The position numbers and the translations under genes were made by a program. Below the pieces are notes generated by a model that was given only the letters and a program-made list of their open reading frames with translations, did not search any database and was not told the DNA's origin. 64,000 nt of DNA from assembly GCF_045055655.1 (NCBI RefSeq), contig NZ_JBANFI010000002.1, positions 375,376-439,375 on the forward strand. The letters run 5' to 3'. Positions within the stretch are counted from its first letter, which is position 1. Each line of letters starts with the position of its first letter. Shown here piece after piece: positions 26,514 to 35,569 of the stretch. This stretch comes from Marinospirillum alkalitolerans. Its GTDB lineage: Bacteria; Pseudomonadota; Gammaproteobacteria; Pseudomonadales; Halomonadaceae.

Positions 26514-26882
26514 ATGGCTGCTGTACCCCTGCCGCCTTTTAGAAAGCTGATTGCAGGACAAGTCCTTGTTGGAAGCCTCGTTGTGATTGGGGCAGAGTGG
26601 TTTTGGCCTGGGAGTGGCCTCTCCGCATTCTGGGGTGGCGTCATCGCCATAGTGCCCCAGATTTTTTTTGCCCTGCTGGTGTTCAGACATCGTGGTGCAA
26701 GAAAAGTGCAGCAAGCGGTGCAGTTGCTTTTACTCGGTGCCGCCGTGAAGTTTGGTTTGACGTTTGCATTATTCGTCGTGGTTTTTGCGCTAGTGCAACC
26801 CTCAAACCCTATTTCCCTATTATGTGCTTACATCGCAGTCATCTCGGTTCATTGGTTAGCACCAACGCTAATGCGATCCTGA
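26514..26882 (+). CDS. atpI: ATP synthase protein I
   Basis: Small membrane protein that helps assemble the c-ring and is dispensable in E. coli. 122 residues with four hydrophobic segments (starting LIAGQVLVGSLVVIGAEWFW, WGGVIAIVPQIFFALLVF, LLLLGAAVKFGLTFALFVVV, and ISLLCAYIAVISVHWLAPTL). The ATG used has AAGG upstream; the frame is open 90 bases earlier but that part overlaps the promoter. First gene of the operon. Confidence 0.88.
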   Translation: MAAVPLPPFRKLIAGQVLVGSLVVIGAEWFWPGSGLSAFWGGVIAIVPQIFFALLVFRHRGARKVQQAVQLLLLGAAVKFGLTFALFVVVFALVQPSNPISLLCAYIAVISVHWLAPTLMRS

Positions 26883-26909
26883 TGCTGCACTAACAGATCG
26901 AGGCTGATC

Positions 26910-27746
26910 ATGGCAGATACACCTGTAGAATACATACAGCACCACTTGTCAAACCTGACATTTGGAAAACATCCTGAACATGGTTGGATGCTGGCAGAAA
27001 AAAGCAGCCAAGCCGTTGAGATGGGTTTTTGGTCTATCCATGTGGATACCATGCTTTGGTCTATCCTGATGGGTGTGCTCTTCTTGTTTGTTTTTAAGAA
27101 AGCAGCGAATGCCGCAACCTCTGGTGTTCCAGGTGGATTGCAAAACTTTGTTGAGATGTGCTTTGAGTTCGTCGAAAACATGGTGAAGCAAACCTTCCAC
27201 GGTCGTAATCCGGTGATTGCTCCGCTGGCACTGACGATTTTCGTGTGGATCTTCCTGATGAACAGCCTCAAATGGTTGCCTGTGGATTGGATTCCTGAGT
27301 TGGCCATGGCGACCGGTCTGGTGAACTATTTCAAGATCGTCCCGACAACTGATCCTAATGCCACTTTTGGTCTGTCCTTGGGTGTGTTCTTCCTGATTAT
27401 CTTCTACAGCATCAAGGTGAAAGGTGGATTTGGCTTCCTTAAAGAACTGTCCTTCACACCTTTTAATCATTGGTTGTTCATTCCCTTCAACCTCTTCCTT
27501 GAGGTGCTGGGTCTGCTGACTAAACCTGTTACTCTTGCCCTGCGTTTGTTTGGTAACATGTATGCTGGTGAGGTGGTCTTTATTCTGATCGCCTTGACCT
27601 TCGGCGCAGGCTGGATTATGGCCATCCTTGGTGTAGGTATGCAGTGGGTTTGGGCTGTTTTCCACCTGCTGGTCATTCCTTTGCAAGCCTTTATCTTCAT
27701 GGTGCTGACGATCGTTTACTTGAGCGCAGCACACGAAGACCACTAA
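26910..27746 (+). CDS. atpB: F0F1 ATP synthase subunit a
   Basis: Membrane stator subunit forming the two proton half-channels against the c-ring. 278 residues, five or six membrane helices. The essential arginine lies in the conserved helix LALRLFGNMYAGEVVFILIA. N-terminal EYIQHHLSNLTFGK and the LKWLPVDW segment are typical of gammaproteobacterial subunit a. A stem-loop (27753-27783) follows in the 91-base gap before atpE. Confidence 0.97.
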   Translation: MADTPVEYIQHHLSNLTFGKHPEHGWMLAEKSSQAVEMGFWSIHVDTMLWSILMGVLFLFVFKKAANAATSGVPGGLQNFVEMCFEFVENMVKQTFHGRNPVIAPLALTIFVWIFLMNSLKWLPVDWIPELAMATGLVNYFKIVPTTDPNATFGLSLGVFFLIIFYSIKVKGGFGFLKELSFTPFNHWLFIPFNLFLEVLGLLTKPVTLALRLFGNMYAGEVVFILIALTFGAGWIMAILGVGMQWVWAVFHLLVIPLQAFIFMVLTIVYLSAAHEDH

Positions 27747-27752
27747 TCTTGT

Positions 27753-27783
27753 GCCTTTCATGCCAAATTAAGGTGTGAAAGGC
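27753..27783 (+). promoter_or_regulatory. Stem-loop between atpB and atpE
   Basis: GCCTTTCA/TGAAAGGC, eight perfect base pairs around a 15-base loop. No T-run follows, so it is more likely an mRNA stability or processing element than a terminator. Confidence 0.5.
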
Positions 27784-27837
27784 CAACATTTAGCAGTAAA
27801 TTTCAACCTCAACCAACCTTAAAGTTAGGAGTAATAC

Positions 27838-28065
27838 ATGGAACTCGTCATTCTTGCAGCTGCAATCATTATCAGTACTGCCGCCCTGGCAACTGGTTTC
27901 GGTTTTGCCATCTTAGGAGGCAAGTTGTTAGAGTCTACAGCACGTCAGCCTGAGCTGGGCGCACAGCTGCAAACAAAAACCTTCATCATGGCTGGTCTGT
28001 TGGACGCCGTACCCATGATCGGTGTTGGTATTGCAATGTACCTGATCTTCGTAGTGGCTGGTTAA
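27838..28065 (+). CDS. atpE: F0F1 ATP synthase subunit c
   Basis: Proteolipid of the rotor ring. 75 residues forming two helices joined by the polar ARQPE loop. The ion-binding carboxylate is Asp56 in GLLDAVPMIGVG, and the first helix carries the glycine-rich packing motif (GFGFAILGGK). Residues around the carboxylate look like proton-type rather than sodium-type rings. The gene has a strong TTAGGAG ribosome site, and hairpins flank it, as expected for a subunit needed in about ten copies per complex. Confidence 0.97.
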   Translation: MELVILAAAIIISTAALATGFGFAILGGKLLESTARQPELGAQLQTKTFIMAGLLDAVPMIGVGIAMYLIFVVAG

Positions 28066-28079
28066 GGTTGATTCAGTTT

Positions 28080-28103
28080 AAGGCCGGTCTTTTGATCGGC
28101 CTT
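28080..28103 (+). promoter_or_regulatory. Stem-loop between atpE and atpF
   Basis: Ten-bp stem AAGGCCGGTC/GATCGGCCTT (one G-U pair) with a TTTT loop. No T-run follows, so read-through into atpF is expected. Confidence 0.55.
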
Positions 28104-28147
28104 AGCAGGATTCAACACCGCAACGAAAAGGCAAAAGGTACAGCGCT

Positions 28148-28618
28148 ATGAATATGAATATGACCATTTTCGGTCAGTCTATAGCTTTTGCAGTCTTTGT
28201 CTGGTTTTGTATGAAGTATGTATGGCCACCGATTTCAGCGGCCATGCGTGAACGCCAGAAGAAAATTGCTGAAGGTCTGGATTCAGCGAGCCGCGCTCAG
28301 CGTGACTTGGAATTGGCGCAAGAAAAAGCCACTGAGAGTCTGCGTGAGGCCAAAGATCAGGCCGCTCAGATTCTGGAGCAGGCTAACAAACGCGCTAGTT
28401 TGATGATCGAAGAAGCCAAAGAGCAAGCTCGTGCTGAAGGCGAACGTCTGATCGAAGCCGCTAAAGCAGAAATTAGCCAAGAGATTAATCGCGCTAAAGA
28501 TGAGCTGCGTGATCAGATTTCTCACCTGATTGTTCAGGGTGCAGAGCAGATCCTTGAAAGCTCTGTGGATGAGAAAGCGCACGGCGAGCTAGTCAACAAA
28601 CTCGCTCAACAACTCTAA
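28148..28618 (+). CDS. atpF: F0F1 ATP synthase subunit b
   Basis: Peripheral stalk. 156 residues: one N-terminal membrane helix (IFGQSIAFAVFVWFCMKYVW), then a long, charged, alanine-rich helix for right-handed coiled-coil dimerisation (RQKKIAEGLDSASRAQRDLE onwards) and the C-terminal delta-binding end. Same length as E. coli subunit b. Confidence 0.96.
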   Translation: MNMNMTIFGQSIAFAVFVWFCMKYVWPPISAAMRERQKKIAEGLDSASRAQRDLELAQEKATESLREAKDQAAQILEQANKRASLMIEEAKEQARAEGERLIEAAKAEISQEINRAKDELRDQISHLIVQGAEQILESSVDEKAHGELVNKLAQQL

Positions 28619-28630
28619 GCGAGGTGTTTG

Positions 28631-29167
28631 ATGGCTGACAAGAATACACTTGCCAGGCCCTATGCAAAGGCCGCTTTTGAGTATGCACTTAGTGAAGGCA
28701 AGCTAACAGAGTGGTCAGCAATGCTGAACTTTGTTGCCCAGGTGGCAATGGATTCTCAGGTTGTTGAGCTGCTCAAAGCACCTGCATTAAGCAGTAAAGA
28801 TAAAGCCGCACTGATGCTCGATCTTGGTCAAGCCAAGCTGGATGATCAGGGCAAAAACTTTATCGCTTTGCTGAGTGAACAAGGTCGTTTACCACTGATT
28901 CCTGTCATTGCTGAGATCTATGAAGAATTCAAGGCAGAGCAGGAAAAGTCTGTTGAAGCGGAAATCCGCACAGCATTTGAGTTAAGCCAAGAACAGCAGC
29001 AGGTTCTGATTGCCGCACTCAAAAAACGACTCAATCGTGAGGTGAGCCTCAAGATTGTTCTCGATAAGCGTCTCATAGGCGGTGTGATTATTCGCACCGG
29101 TGACCTGGTGATCGATGGCTCGCTTCGCGGCAAACTCGCGAAACTGGCCGAGTCATTGAAATCCTGA
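28631..29167 (+). CDS. atpH: F0F1 ATP synthase subunit delta
   Basis: Links the b stalk to the top of the alpha3beta3 head. 178 residues; N-terminal six-helix domain ARPYAKAAFEYALSEGKLTE and C-terminal signature LIGGVIIRTGDLVIDGSLRG. The ATG with GAGG six bases upstream is used rather than the TTG one codon before it. Confidence 0.96.
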   Translation: MADKNTLARPYAKAAFEYALSEGKLTEWSAMLNFVAQVAMDSQVVELLKAPALSSKDKAALMLDLGQAKLDDQGKNFIALLSEQGRLPLIPVIAEIYEEFKAEQEKSVEAEIRTAFELSQEQQQVLIAALKKRLNREVSLKIVLDKRLIGGVIIRTGDLVIDGSLRGKLAKLAESLKS

Positions 29168-29183
29168 TTTTGAGGGACAAGGC

Positions 29184-30728
29184 ATGCAGCAACTGAATCC
29201 ATCTGAGATCAGTGACATTATCAAGAAGCGCATCGGTAACTTGGATGTCACTTCGAAAGCCCAAAACGAGGGCACCATCGTCAGCGTTGCTGATGGTATC
29301 GTGAAGATTCACGGTCTCGGCGATGTGATGTACGGTGAAATGATTGAGTTTGAACAGGGCTCTTTTGGTATGGCCCTGAACCTAGAGCGCGACTCTGTCG
29401 GTGTGGTTGTACTGGGTGATTACCTCGGCCTAGCCGAAGGTCAATCCGCTCGTTGTACTGGCCGCATCCTGGAAGTCCCCGTCGGTGATGAACTGCTGGG
29501 ACGTGTTGTGGATGCTCTGGGTAATCCGATTGACGGCAAAGGCCCGATTGAAGCGAAGCAGACCGACGCAGTTGAGAAGGTTGCTCCTGGTGTTATCTGG
29601 CGTAAGAGCGTTGATCAGCCTCTGCAAACAGGTTACAAGGCCGTTGACGCCATGGTACCTGTTGGTCGCGGTCAGCGTGAGCTGATCATCGGTGACCGTC
29701 AGATAGGTAAAACAGCCATCGCTGTTGACGCCATCATCAACCAGAAAAACTCTGGCGTGAAGTGTATCTACGTTGCCGTTGGTCAGAAGCAATCGACCAT
29801 TGCTAACGTTGTGCGCAAGCTGGAAGAGCACGGTGCTCTGGCTCACACCATCGTTGTTGTGGCTTCTGCTTCTGAAGCGGCTGCACTGCAATTTATCGCA
29901 CCTTACTCTGGTTGCACCATGGGTGAGTATTTCCGTGACCGTGGTCAGGATGCACTGATTGTTTATGATGATTTGACCAAGCAAGCTTGGGCTTACCGTC
30001 AGATCTCTCTGCTGCTGAAGCGCCCACCCGGCCGTGAAGCCTACCCTGGTGACGTTTTCTATCTCCACTCACGCTTGCTTGAGCGCGCATCACGCGTTAG
30101 CGAAGAGTATGTTGAGCAGTTCACCAAGGGTGAAGTGAAAGGTCAAACCGGTTCTTTAACCGCGCTGCCGATCATCGAAACCCAAGGTGGTGACGTTTCT
30201 GCTTTCGTACCCACCAACGTGATCTCGATCACTGACGGTCAGATCTTCGTTGAAACCAACCTGTTCAACTCAGGCATCCGTCCTGCGATGAACGCGGGTA
30301 TCTCGGTTTCGCGTGTTGGTGGTGCAGCTCAGACCAAAATCATCAAGAAGCTCGGCGGTGGTATTCGTCTGGCTCTGGCTCAGTACCGTGAATTGGCGGC
30401 CTTCTCTCAGTTTGCTTCAGATTTGGATGAAGCAACGCGTAAGCAGCTGGAGCATGGTCAGCGTGTCACCGAGCTGATGAAGCAAAACCAGTATGCACCA
30501 ATGAGCATTGCTGAAATGGGTGTATCACTGTTTGCTGCTGAAAACCATTTCCTGGATGACATTGAAGTCAGCAAGATTCTGCCCTTCGAAAAAGCCCTGC
30601 ACGCTTATATGAATAGCGAGCAGAGCGAACTGATGAAGCAGATCAATGCAACAGGTGATTTCTCTAAAGAAATCGAAGCGGCCCTCAAATCTGCTATTGA
30701 GCAGTTTAAGGCAACCCAGTCCTGGTAA
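29184..30728 (+). CDS. atpA: F0F1 ATP synthase subunit alpha
   Basis: Non-catalytic nucleotide-binding subunit of the F1 head. 514 residues. N-terminus QQLNPSEISDIIKKRIGNLD, Walker A GDRQIGKTAIAVD, and the ATP synthase alpha/beta signature near PAMNAGISVSRVGGAAQTKI. Length and sequence are standard. Confidence 0.98.
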   Translation: MQQLNPSEISDIIKKRIGNLDVTSKAQNEGTIVSVADGIVKIHGLGDVMYGEMIEFEQGSFGMALNLERDSVGVVVLGDYLGLAEGQSARCTGRILEVPVGDELLGRVVDALGNPIDGKGPIEAKQTDAVEKVAPGVIWRKSVDQPLQTGYKAVDAMVPVGRGQRELIIGDRQIGKTAIAVDAIINQKNSGVKCIYVAVGQKQSTIANVVRKLEEHGALAHTIVVVASASEAAALQFIAPYSGCTMGEYFRDRGQDALIVYDDLTKQAWAYRQISLLLKRPPGREAYPGDVFYLHSRLLERASRVSEEYVEQFTKGEVKGQTGSLTALPIIETQGGDVSAFVPTNVISITDGQIFVETNLFNSGIRPAMNAGISVSRVGGAAQTKIIKKLGGGIRLALAQYRELAAFSQFASDLDEATRKQLEHGQRVTELMKQNQYAPMSIAEMGVSLFAAENHFLDDIEVSKILPFEKALHAYMNSEQSELMKQINATGDFSKEIEAALKSAIEQFKATQSW

Positions 30729-30788
30729 GTGCGAAGGAATCGGTGTGATGCCGGTTCCTGCACTTGTTGGCTAAGAAGGCGAAAGCGT

Positions 30789-31658
30789 ATGGCAGTCGGA
30801 AAAGAGATCCGCTCCCAGATCGGGAGTATCAAAAATACGCAGAAAATCACCAGCGCCATGCAAATGGTTGCTGCGTCGAAGATGCGTAAAGCTCAGGATC
30901 GCATGGCCGCCAGCCACCCTTATGCTAGCCAGATTAGAAAAGTAGTGAGCCATATTGCCAAGTCGACTCCAGAGTATAAGCACGCCTATATGCAAGAGCG
31001 TGATATCAAAAGAGTCGGCTTCATTATTGTCTCTTCCGACCGTGGTCTGTGTGGCGGCTTGAACATTAACCTGTTCAAAGCAGCACTGAAGCAGATTACA
31101 GACTGGCAGAGCAAAGGCGCAGAAATTGATATTTGCGCTATCGGCAGCAAGGCAAGCTCTTTCTTCCGTCGTTTTGGCGGTAGTCTGATAGCAGCCAAGA
31201 GCGGGCTGGGAGACACCCCTAAGGCCAGTGAGCTGGTTGGGAGTGTTAAGGTCATGCTGGATGCCTATGATGAAGGTAAAATCGATCGGCTTTTCGTGGT
31301 GTATAACGAATTTATCAACACCATGAGTCAAAAGCCGCTCGTCCAGCAGCTGTTACCCTTGGAAGCAGAACCAGAAGAGCAGGATCAAGGGCATGCAAAG
31401 GGTTGGGACTATGTCTACGAACCTGAGCCCAAAGCACTTCTGGAGAGCTTATTGATTCGTTATATCGAATCACAGGTTTACCAGGCTGTGGTTGAAAACA
31501 TTGCTTGTGAACAGTCAGCGCGGATGGTTGCGATGAAAAGCGCAACGGATAATGCCGGTAACTTTATTGATGAGTTACAGCTTATCTATAACAAAGCGCG
31601 TCAGGCTGCGATCACGCAAGAAATCGCCGAAATTTGCGGCGGTGCAGCAGCCATCTGA
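30789..31658 (+). CDS. atpG: F0F1 ATP synthase subunit gamma
   Basis: Central rotor shaft. 289 residues from the ATG at AVGKEIRSQIGSIKNTQKIT; the frame is open 60 bases further upstream in the atpA-atpG gap without homology. The N-terminal helix (SAMQMVAASKMRKAQ) and the C-terminal helix (MKSATDNAGNFIDELQLIYN, then KARQAAITQEIAEI) form the coiled-coil axle. Confidence 0.97.
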   Translation: MAVGKEIRSQIGSIKNTQKITSAMQMVAASKMRKAQDRMAASHPYASQIRKVVSHIAKSTPEYKHAYMQERDIKRVGFIIVSSDRGLCGGLNINLFKAALKQITDWQSKGAEIDICAIGSKASSFFRRFGGSLIAAKSGLGDTPKASELVGSVKVMLDAYDEGKIDRLFVVYNEFINTMSQKPLVQQLLPLEAEPEEQDQGHAKGWDYVYEPEPKALLESLLIRYIESQVYQAVVENIACEQSARMVAMKSATDNAGNFIDELQLIYNKARQAAITQEIAEICGGAAAI

Positions 31659-31743
31659 TCAGTCCTTGTGCCACGGCTCGAACAAGAACGTGAGCACAAG
31701 CCTAGGGTAGCAGGTTTCATTTGCAGGTTTGAGAGGAACCAAG

Positions 31744-33123
31744 ATGAGTAGCGGACGTATCGTACAGATCATCGGTGCCGTTATCGACGTAGAATTTGAC
31801 CGGGCAAACGTACCTAACGTTTATGACGCCCTGACCGTCGACGGTAGCGACATGATTCTTGAAGTGCAGCAACAGCTCGGTGATGGCATCGTGCGTTGTA
31901 TTGCAATGGGCTCCACCGAAGGCTTGAAGCGTGGTCTGGTGGCCAATAACACTCATGCACCTATTTCTGTTCCTGTGGGCGTCAAAACCCTGGGTCGGAT
32001 TATGGACGTTTTGGGTCGCCCGATTGATGAGGCTGGCCCGATTGGTGAAGAAGAGCGTTGGGCGATCCACCGCAAAGCACCCACCTATGATGAGCAGTCC
32101 AGCTCGATTGAACTGCTGGAAACCGGTATCAAGGTTATCGACCTGGTTTGCCCCTTCGCGAAGGGTGGTAAAGTTGGTCTGTTCGGCGGTGCGGGTGTTG
32201 GTAAAACCGTTAACATGATGGAATTGATCCGTAACATCGCGATCGAGCACAGCGGTTTCTCCGTTTTTGCTGGTGTCGGTGAGCGGACGCGTGAAGGTAA
32301 CGACTTCTATCATGAGATGAAGGACTCCAACGTACTGGATAAGGTATCGCTGGTTTATGGCCAGATGAACGAGCCACCCGGTAACCGTTTGCGTGTTGCT
32401 CTGACTGGCTTGACCATGGCAGAGAAGTTCCGTGATGAAGGCCGTGACGTTCTGTTCTTCGTTGATAACATCTATCGTTATACACTGGCCGGTACTGAAG
32501 TATCAGCACTGCTGGGTCGTATGCCTTCTGCGGTAGGTTATCAGCCTACGCTGGCAGAAGAGATGGGTGTTCTTCAGGAGCGTATTACCTCCACGAAGAC
32601 AGGCTCGATCACTTCGGTGCAGGCCGTTTACGTTCCTGCGGATGACTTGACTGACCCATCCCCAGCGACCACCTTCTCTCACTTGGATGCGACGGTTGTA
32701 CTGTCTCGTGATATCGCTTCTTTGGGTATCTACCCAGCGGTTGATCCACTGGATTCCACTTCGCGTCAGCTGGATCCTCTGGTGGTCGGCGTTGAGCACT
32801 ACGAAGCGGCACGCGGCGTCCAGACGGTTCTGCAGCGCTATAAAGAGCTGAAGGACATCATCGCGATTCTGGGTATGGATGAGCTGTCTGAAGACGATAA
32901 GCTGGCTGTTTCTCGTGCACGTAAGATTCAGCGCTTCTTGTCCCAGCCCTTCTTCGTGGCCGAGGTCTTTACTGGTTCGCCCGGTAAGTATGTTTCTTTG
33001 AAAGACACGATTCGTGGCTTCCAAGGCATTCTGAACGGTGACTATGATCACCTGCCCGAGCAGGCTTTCTACATGGTCGGCTCCATCGACGAAGCTGTCG
33101 AAAAAGCCAAGGGCATGAAGTAA
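31744..33123 (+). CDS. atpD: F0F1 ATP synthase subunit beta
   Basis: Catalytic subunit. 459 residues. N-terminus GRIVQIIGAVIDVEF, Walker A GGAGVGKTVNMMELI, the catalytic glutamate in GVGERTREGNDFY, and the signature PAVDPLDSTSRQLDPLVVG. GAGAGGAACC lies before the ATG; five extra codons upstream are not used in the family. Confidence 0.98.
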   Translation: MSSGRIVQIIGAVIDVEFDRANVPNVYDALTVDGSDMILEVQQQLGDGIVRCIAMGSTEGLKRGLVANNTHAPISVPVGVKTLGRIMDVLGRPIDEAGPIGEEERWAIHRKAPTYDEQSSSIELLETGIKVIDLVCPFAKGGKVGLFGGAGVGKTVNMMELIRNIAIEHSGFSVFAGVGERTREGNDFYHEMKDSNVLDKVSLVYGQMNEPPGNRLRVALTGLTMAEKFRDEGRDVLFFVDNIYRYTLAGTEVSALLGRMPSAVGYQPTLAEEMGVLQERITSTKTGSITSVQAVYVPADDLTDPSPATTFSHLDATVVLSRDIASLGIYPAVDPLDSTSRQLDPLVVGVEHYEAARGVQTVLQRYKELKDIIAILGMDELSEDDKLAVSRARKIQRFLSQPFFVAEVFTGSPGKYVSLKDTIRGFQGILNGDYDHLPEQAFYMVGSIDEAVEKAKGMK

Positions 33124-33152
33124 GTCAACCGGGATAACCCAAGGGGATACCC

Positions 33153-33578
33153 ATGGCGATGACAATGCATTGTAATATTGTCAGTGCTGAAAAAAAGCTG
33201 TTTGATGGCCGTGCTGAAATGGTCGTAGCCAAAGGCGTACAAGGTGAGCTGGGTATTTTACCCGGCCACACCCCGCTGCTGACTGAGCTGCAACCAGGAA
33301 CAGTGAAGGTGATTAAACTGAATGGCGAAGAAGAGCTGATTTACGTTTCTAGCGGTTTCCTAGAAGTGCAGCCAGATGTTGTGACCGTTCTTGCCGATAG
33401 TGCAGAGCGTGCCGCTAACATTGATGAAGCTGCCGCGAAAGAAGCAATGGAAGCGGCTCAGCGTGCAATGCAAGACAAGACAGGTGAGATGGAGTTTGCA
33501 CAAGCTGCTTCTCAACTGGCTCAGGCTGCAGCACAGCTTCGTACCCTTCAGCAACTGCGTAAAAAGCTGGGCAAGTAA
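33153..33578 (+). CDS. atpC: F0F1 ATP synthase subunit epsilon
   Basis: Binds the gamma shaft and inhibits ATP hydrolysis. 141 residues: beta-sandwich with ELGILPGHTPLLTELQPG and ELIYVSSGFLEVQPDVVTVL, then a C-terminal two-helix hairpin. Last gene of the operon, directly before a strong terminator. Confidence 0.97.
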   Translation: MAMTMHCNIVSAEKKLFDGRAEMVVAKGVQGELGILPGHTPLLTELQPGTVKVIKLNGEEELIYVSSGFLEVQPDVVTVLADSAERAANIDEAAAKEAMEAAQRAMQDKTGEMEFAQAASQLAQAAAQLRTLQQLRKKLGK

Positions 33579-33597
33579 TTGCCTCAGTAAGATGTTG

Positions 33598-33620
33598 AAA
33601 GGCGGCTTCGGCCGCCTTTT
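33598..33620 (+). terminator. Terminator of the atp operon
   Basis: AAAGGCGGC-TTCG-GCCGCCTTTT: nine-bp stem closed by a stable UUCG tetraloop and ending in T. Confidence 0.88.
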
Positions 33621-33659
33621 GCGTTTCTCGATCTTGGCTCGTCTAGATTAAGGATAGTT

Positions 33660-34457
33660 ATGGATTGGTTGCAAATCGTTGTCTTGGCCTTGGTGCAGGG
33701 TCTGACAGAGTTCTTACCGATTTCGAGTTCAGCACATTTAATCTTGGTTCCTGTGCTAACTGATTGGGAAGATCAGGGGCTCGCCTTTGATGTGGCGCTG
33801 CATCTTGGCAGCTTGGCAGCAGTGGTGATTTATTTTCGTCAGGACCTGCTGAATATGACGCGTAGTTGGTTTGGCTCTTTACAAACGCGCCGTTTAGATG
33901 CCGATGCCAAGCTGGCTTGGGCTGTGATCCTGGGTACCCTGCCCGTTGGTGTGTTCGGGCTACTGCTGAAAGATTGGATTGAGACCGATCTGCGTGGCCC
34001 TTATGTGATGGCTGGAACCTTGATAGGTTTTGGTTTGCTGCTGGGTTTTGCTGATTGGTGGAATAAGGGCCAGCGTGCCACAACACAAATGAATTGGAAG
34101 GACGTCGCCGTCATCGCCTTTGCCCAGGTTTTAGCCTTAATTCCAGGGACATCGCGCTCAGGTATTACGATTACAGCAGCTTTATTGATGGGCTTGAGCC
34201 GTGAAGCTGCGGCGCGTTTTTCATTTTTACTCTCGATACCTGTGATTGCACTCGCTGGCTTGCTTGAGGTCTATGGTCTGGTGCGCTCGCCGCTGGCCGT
34301 AGATTGGTCCTCCCTATTTTGGGGGGCGCTGTTGTCAGGCATCAGTGCCTATTTGTGTATTCACTATTTTATGGTTTTCATTCGTCGCATCGGTATGCAA
34401 CCCTTTGTGGTGTATCGTCTGGTGCTGGGTCTTCTTTTGCTGTGGTTTTTTTGGTGA
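33660..34457 (+). CDS. uppP: Undecaprenyl-diphosphatase
   Basis: Dephosphorylates undecaprenyl diphosphate to recycle the lipid carrier for peptidoglycan and LPS O-antigen. 265 residues, about eight membrane segments. Both catalytic motifs are clear: LTEFLPISSSAHLILVP at the N-terminus and ALIPGTSRSGITITAALLMG in the middle. The next gene, apbE, begins nine bases after its stop. Confidence 0.96.
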   Translation: MDWLQIVVLALVQGLTEFLPISSSAHLILVPVLTDWEDQGLAFDVALHLGSLAAVVIYFRQDLLNMTRSWFGSLQTRRLDADAKLAWAVILGTLPVGVFGLLLKDWIETDLRGPYVMAGTLIGFGLLLGFADWWNKGQRATTQMNWKDVAVIAFAQVLALIPGTSRSGITITAALLMGLSREAAARFSFLLSIPVIALAGLLEVYGLVRSPLAVDWSSLFWGALLSGISAYLCIHYFMVFIRRIGMQPFVVYRLVLGLLLLWFFW

Positions 34458-34465
34458 GGTACGCC

Positions 34466-35554
34466 ATGATGAACAACATAAACCGAATTCTCCCTTATGG
34501 AAGGCCGCTGTCTCGGGCCTTTGCCTTCCTACTACTGCTGATCGTGTTGGCGGGCTGTCAGCCATCTGCTGATCCTCAGCCAACGCGCTTGCAGGGACAG
34601 ATTTTTGGGACCTTCTGGTTAGTCACCCTACCCGAAACCCTATCCGATCAAGAAGCCGCTCGCTTGGATCAAGGTATACGCGAGACCTTGCAGCGTGTGG
34701 ATCAACAGATGTCGACCTATCGCGCTGATTCAGAGCTGATGCAGTTGAATCAGCATCCTGTTGGTGAATGGCTGGCCGTCTCCGATGCCTTGTTCTATGT
34801 GCTGGAACAAGGACAGCAGATCGCACAGATCAGCGGTGGTGCCTTTGATATGACGGTGGGTGGTCTGGTCAATCTCTGGAGTTTTGGCCCAGAAGCTCGC
34901 CCAGAAGAAATTCCTGACGCCGAACTCTTGGAGGCGCGCCTAGCAGAAGCTGGATATCAGCAGCTTGAGCTGGATGCAGCGACTCAACGTGTGCGTCGAC
35001 TAAGTGATCATTTTGTCGATCTGTCTGGGATTGCCAAGGGTTTTGGTGTGGATGAGGTCTCGCGCTGGTTGGCGCAGCAGGGTTACAGCAACTATCTGAT
35101 TAATATCGGTGGGGATTTGATTGTGGCAGGTCAGCGCACGCCTGAGCGTCTCTGGACGATCGGTGTGGAAATCCCGCAGTTTGATTTACAGCAGATGGCC
35201 CAGCATATCCTGCCACTGAGTGATGTTTCCGTGGCCACTTCGGGAGATTATCGCAACTATTTTGAAGCTGATGGTCGCCGTCTCTCTCATACGATTAGCC
35301 CATTTACAGGCTGGCCAATCAATCATAATCTGGCTTCAGTGACTGTTTTGCATCCTGAAAATCTGTTCGCTGATGCTTGGGCAACCGCCATCATGGTACT
35401 CGGAGCCGAAGCTGGCTTGCGCCTTGCAGAACAGCAGGGTATCGAGGCCTTGCTGATCACGCGTCAAGAAGCAGGCTGGGAAAGCCAGCTCACCAGCGCC
35501 TTGCGTGCGCGTCTTGGTGAGGAGCTGAGCCAGACGATAGAACACCAACAATAA
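34466..35554 (+). CDS. apbE: FAD:protein FMN transferase, lipoprotein
   Basis: Covalently attaches FMN to threonines of flavoproteins such as NqrB/C or RnfD/G in the periplasm. 362 residues. A lipoprotein signal is visible: hydrophobic FAFLLLLIVLAGC with the lipobox LAGC, Cys at about residue 29. Conserved motifs FGTFWLVTLPE, MSTYRADSELMQLNQHPVGE, FDMTVGGLVNLWSFGP, VDLSGIAKGFGVDEVSRWL, YLINIGGDL and RLSHTISPFTGWPINHNLAS, and the metal site near ATSGDYRNYF. The ATG with GAGG upstream is used. No Nqr or Rnf genes are in the window. Confidence 0.93.
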   Translation: MMNNINRILPYGRPLSRAFAFLLLLIVLAGCQPSADPQPTRLQGQIFGTFWLVTLPETLSDQEAARLDQGIRETLQRVDQQMSTYRADSELMQLNQHPVGEWLAVSDALFYVLEQGQQIAQISGGAFDMTVGGLVNLWSFGPEARPEEIPDAELLEARLAEAGYQQLELDAATQRVRRLSDHFVDLSGIAKGFGVDEVSRWLAQQGYSNYLINIGGDLIVAGQRTPERLWTIGVEIPQFDLQQMAQHILPLSDVSVATSGDYRNYFEADGRRLSHTISPFTGWPINHNLASVTVLHPENLFADAWATAIMVLGAEAGLRLAEQQGIEALLITRQEAGWESQLTSALRARLGEELSQTIEHQQ

Positions 35555-35569
35555 ATATCAGGGGGCCGT

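Noticed and set aside
26949..27761. Minus-strand open frame of 270 codons opposite atpB
   Set aside because: Low-complexity His/Gln-rich translation that mirrors the atpB codons; no ribosome site, and atpB is certain.
29430..30068. Minus-strand open frame of 212 codons opposite atpA
   Set aside because: Shadow of a highly conserved gene with biased codons; no homology.
32503..33165. Minus-strand open frame of 220 codons opposite atpD
   Set aside because: Same reason: antisense of a conserved gene.
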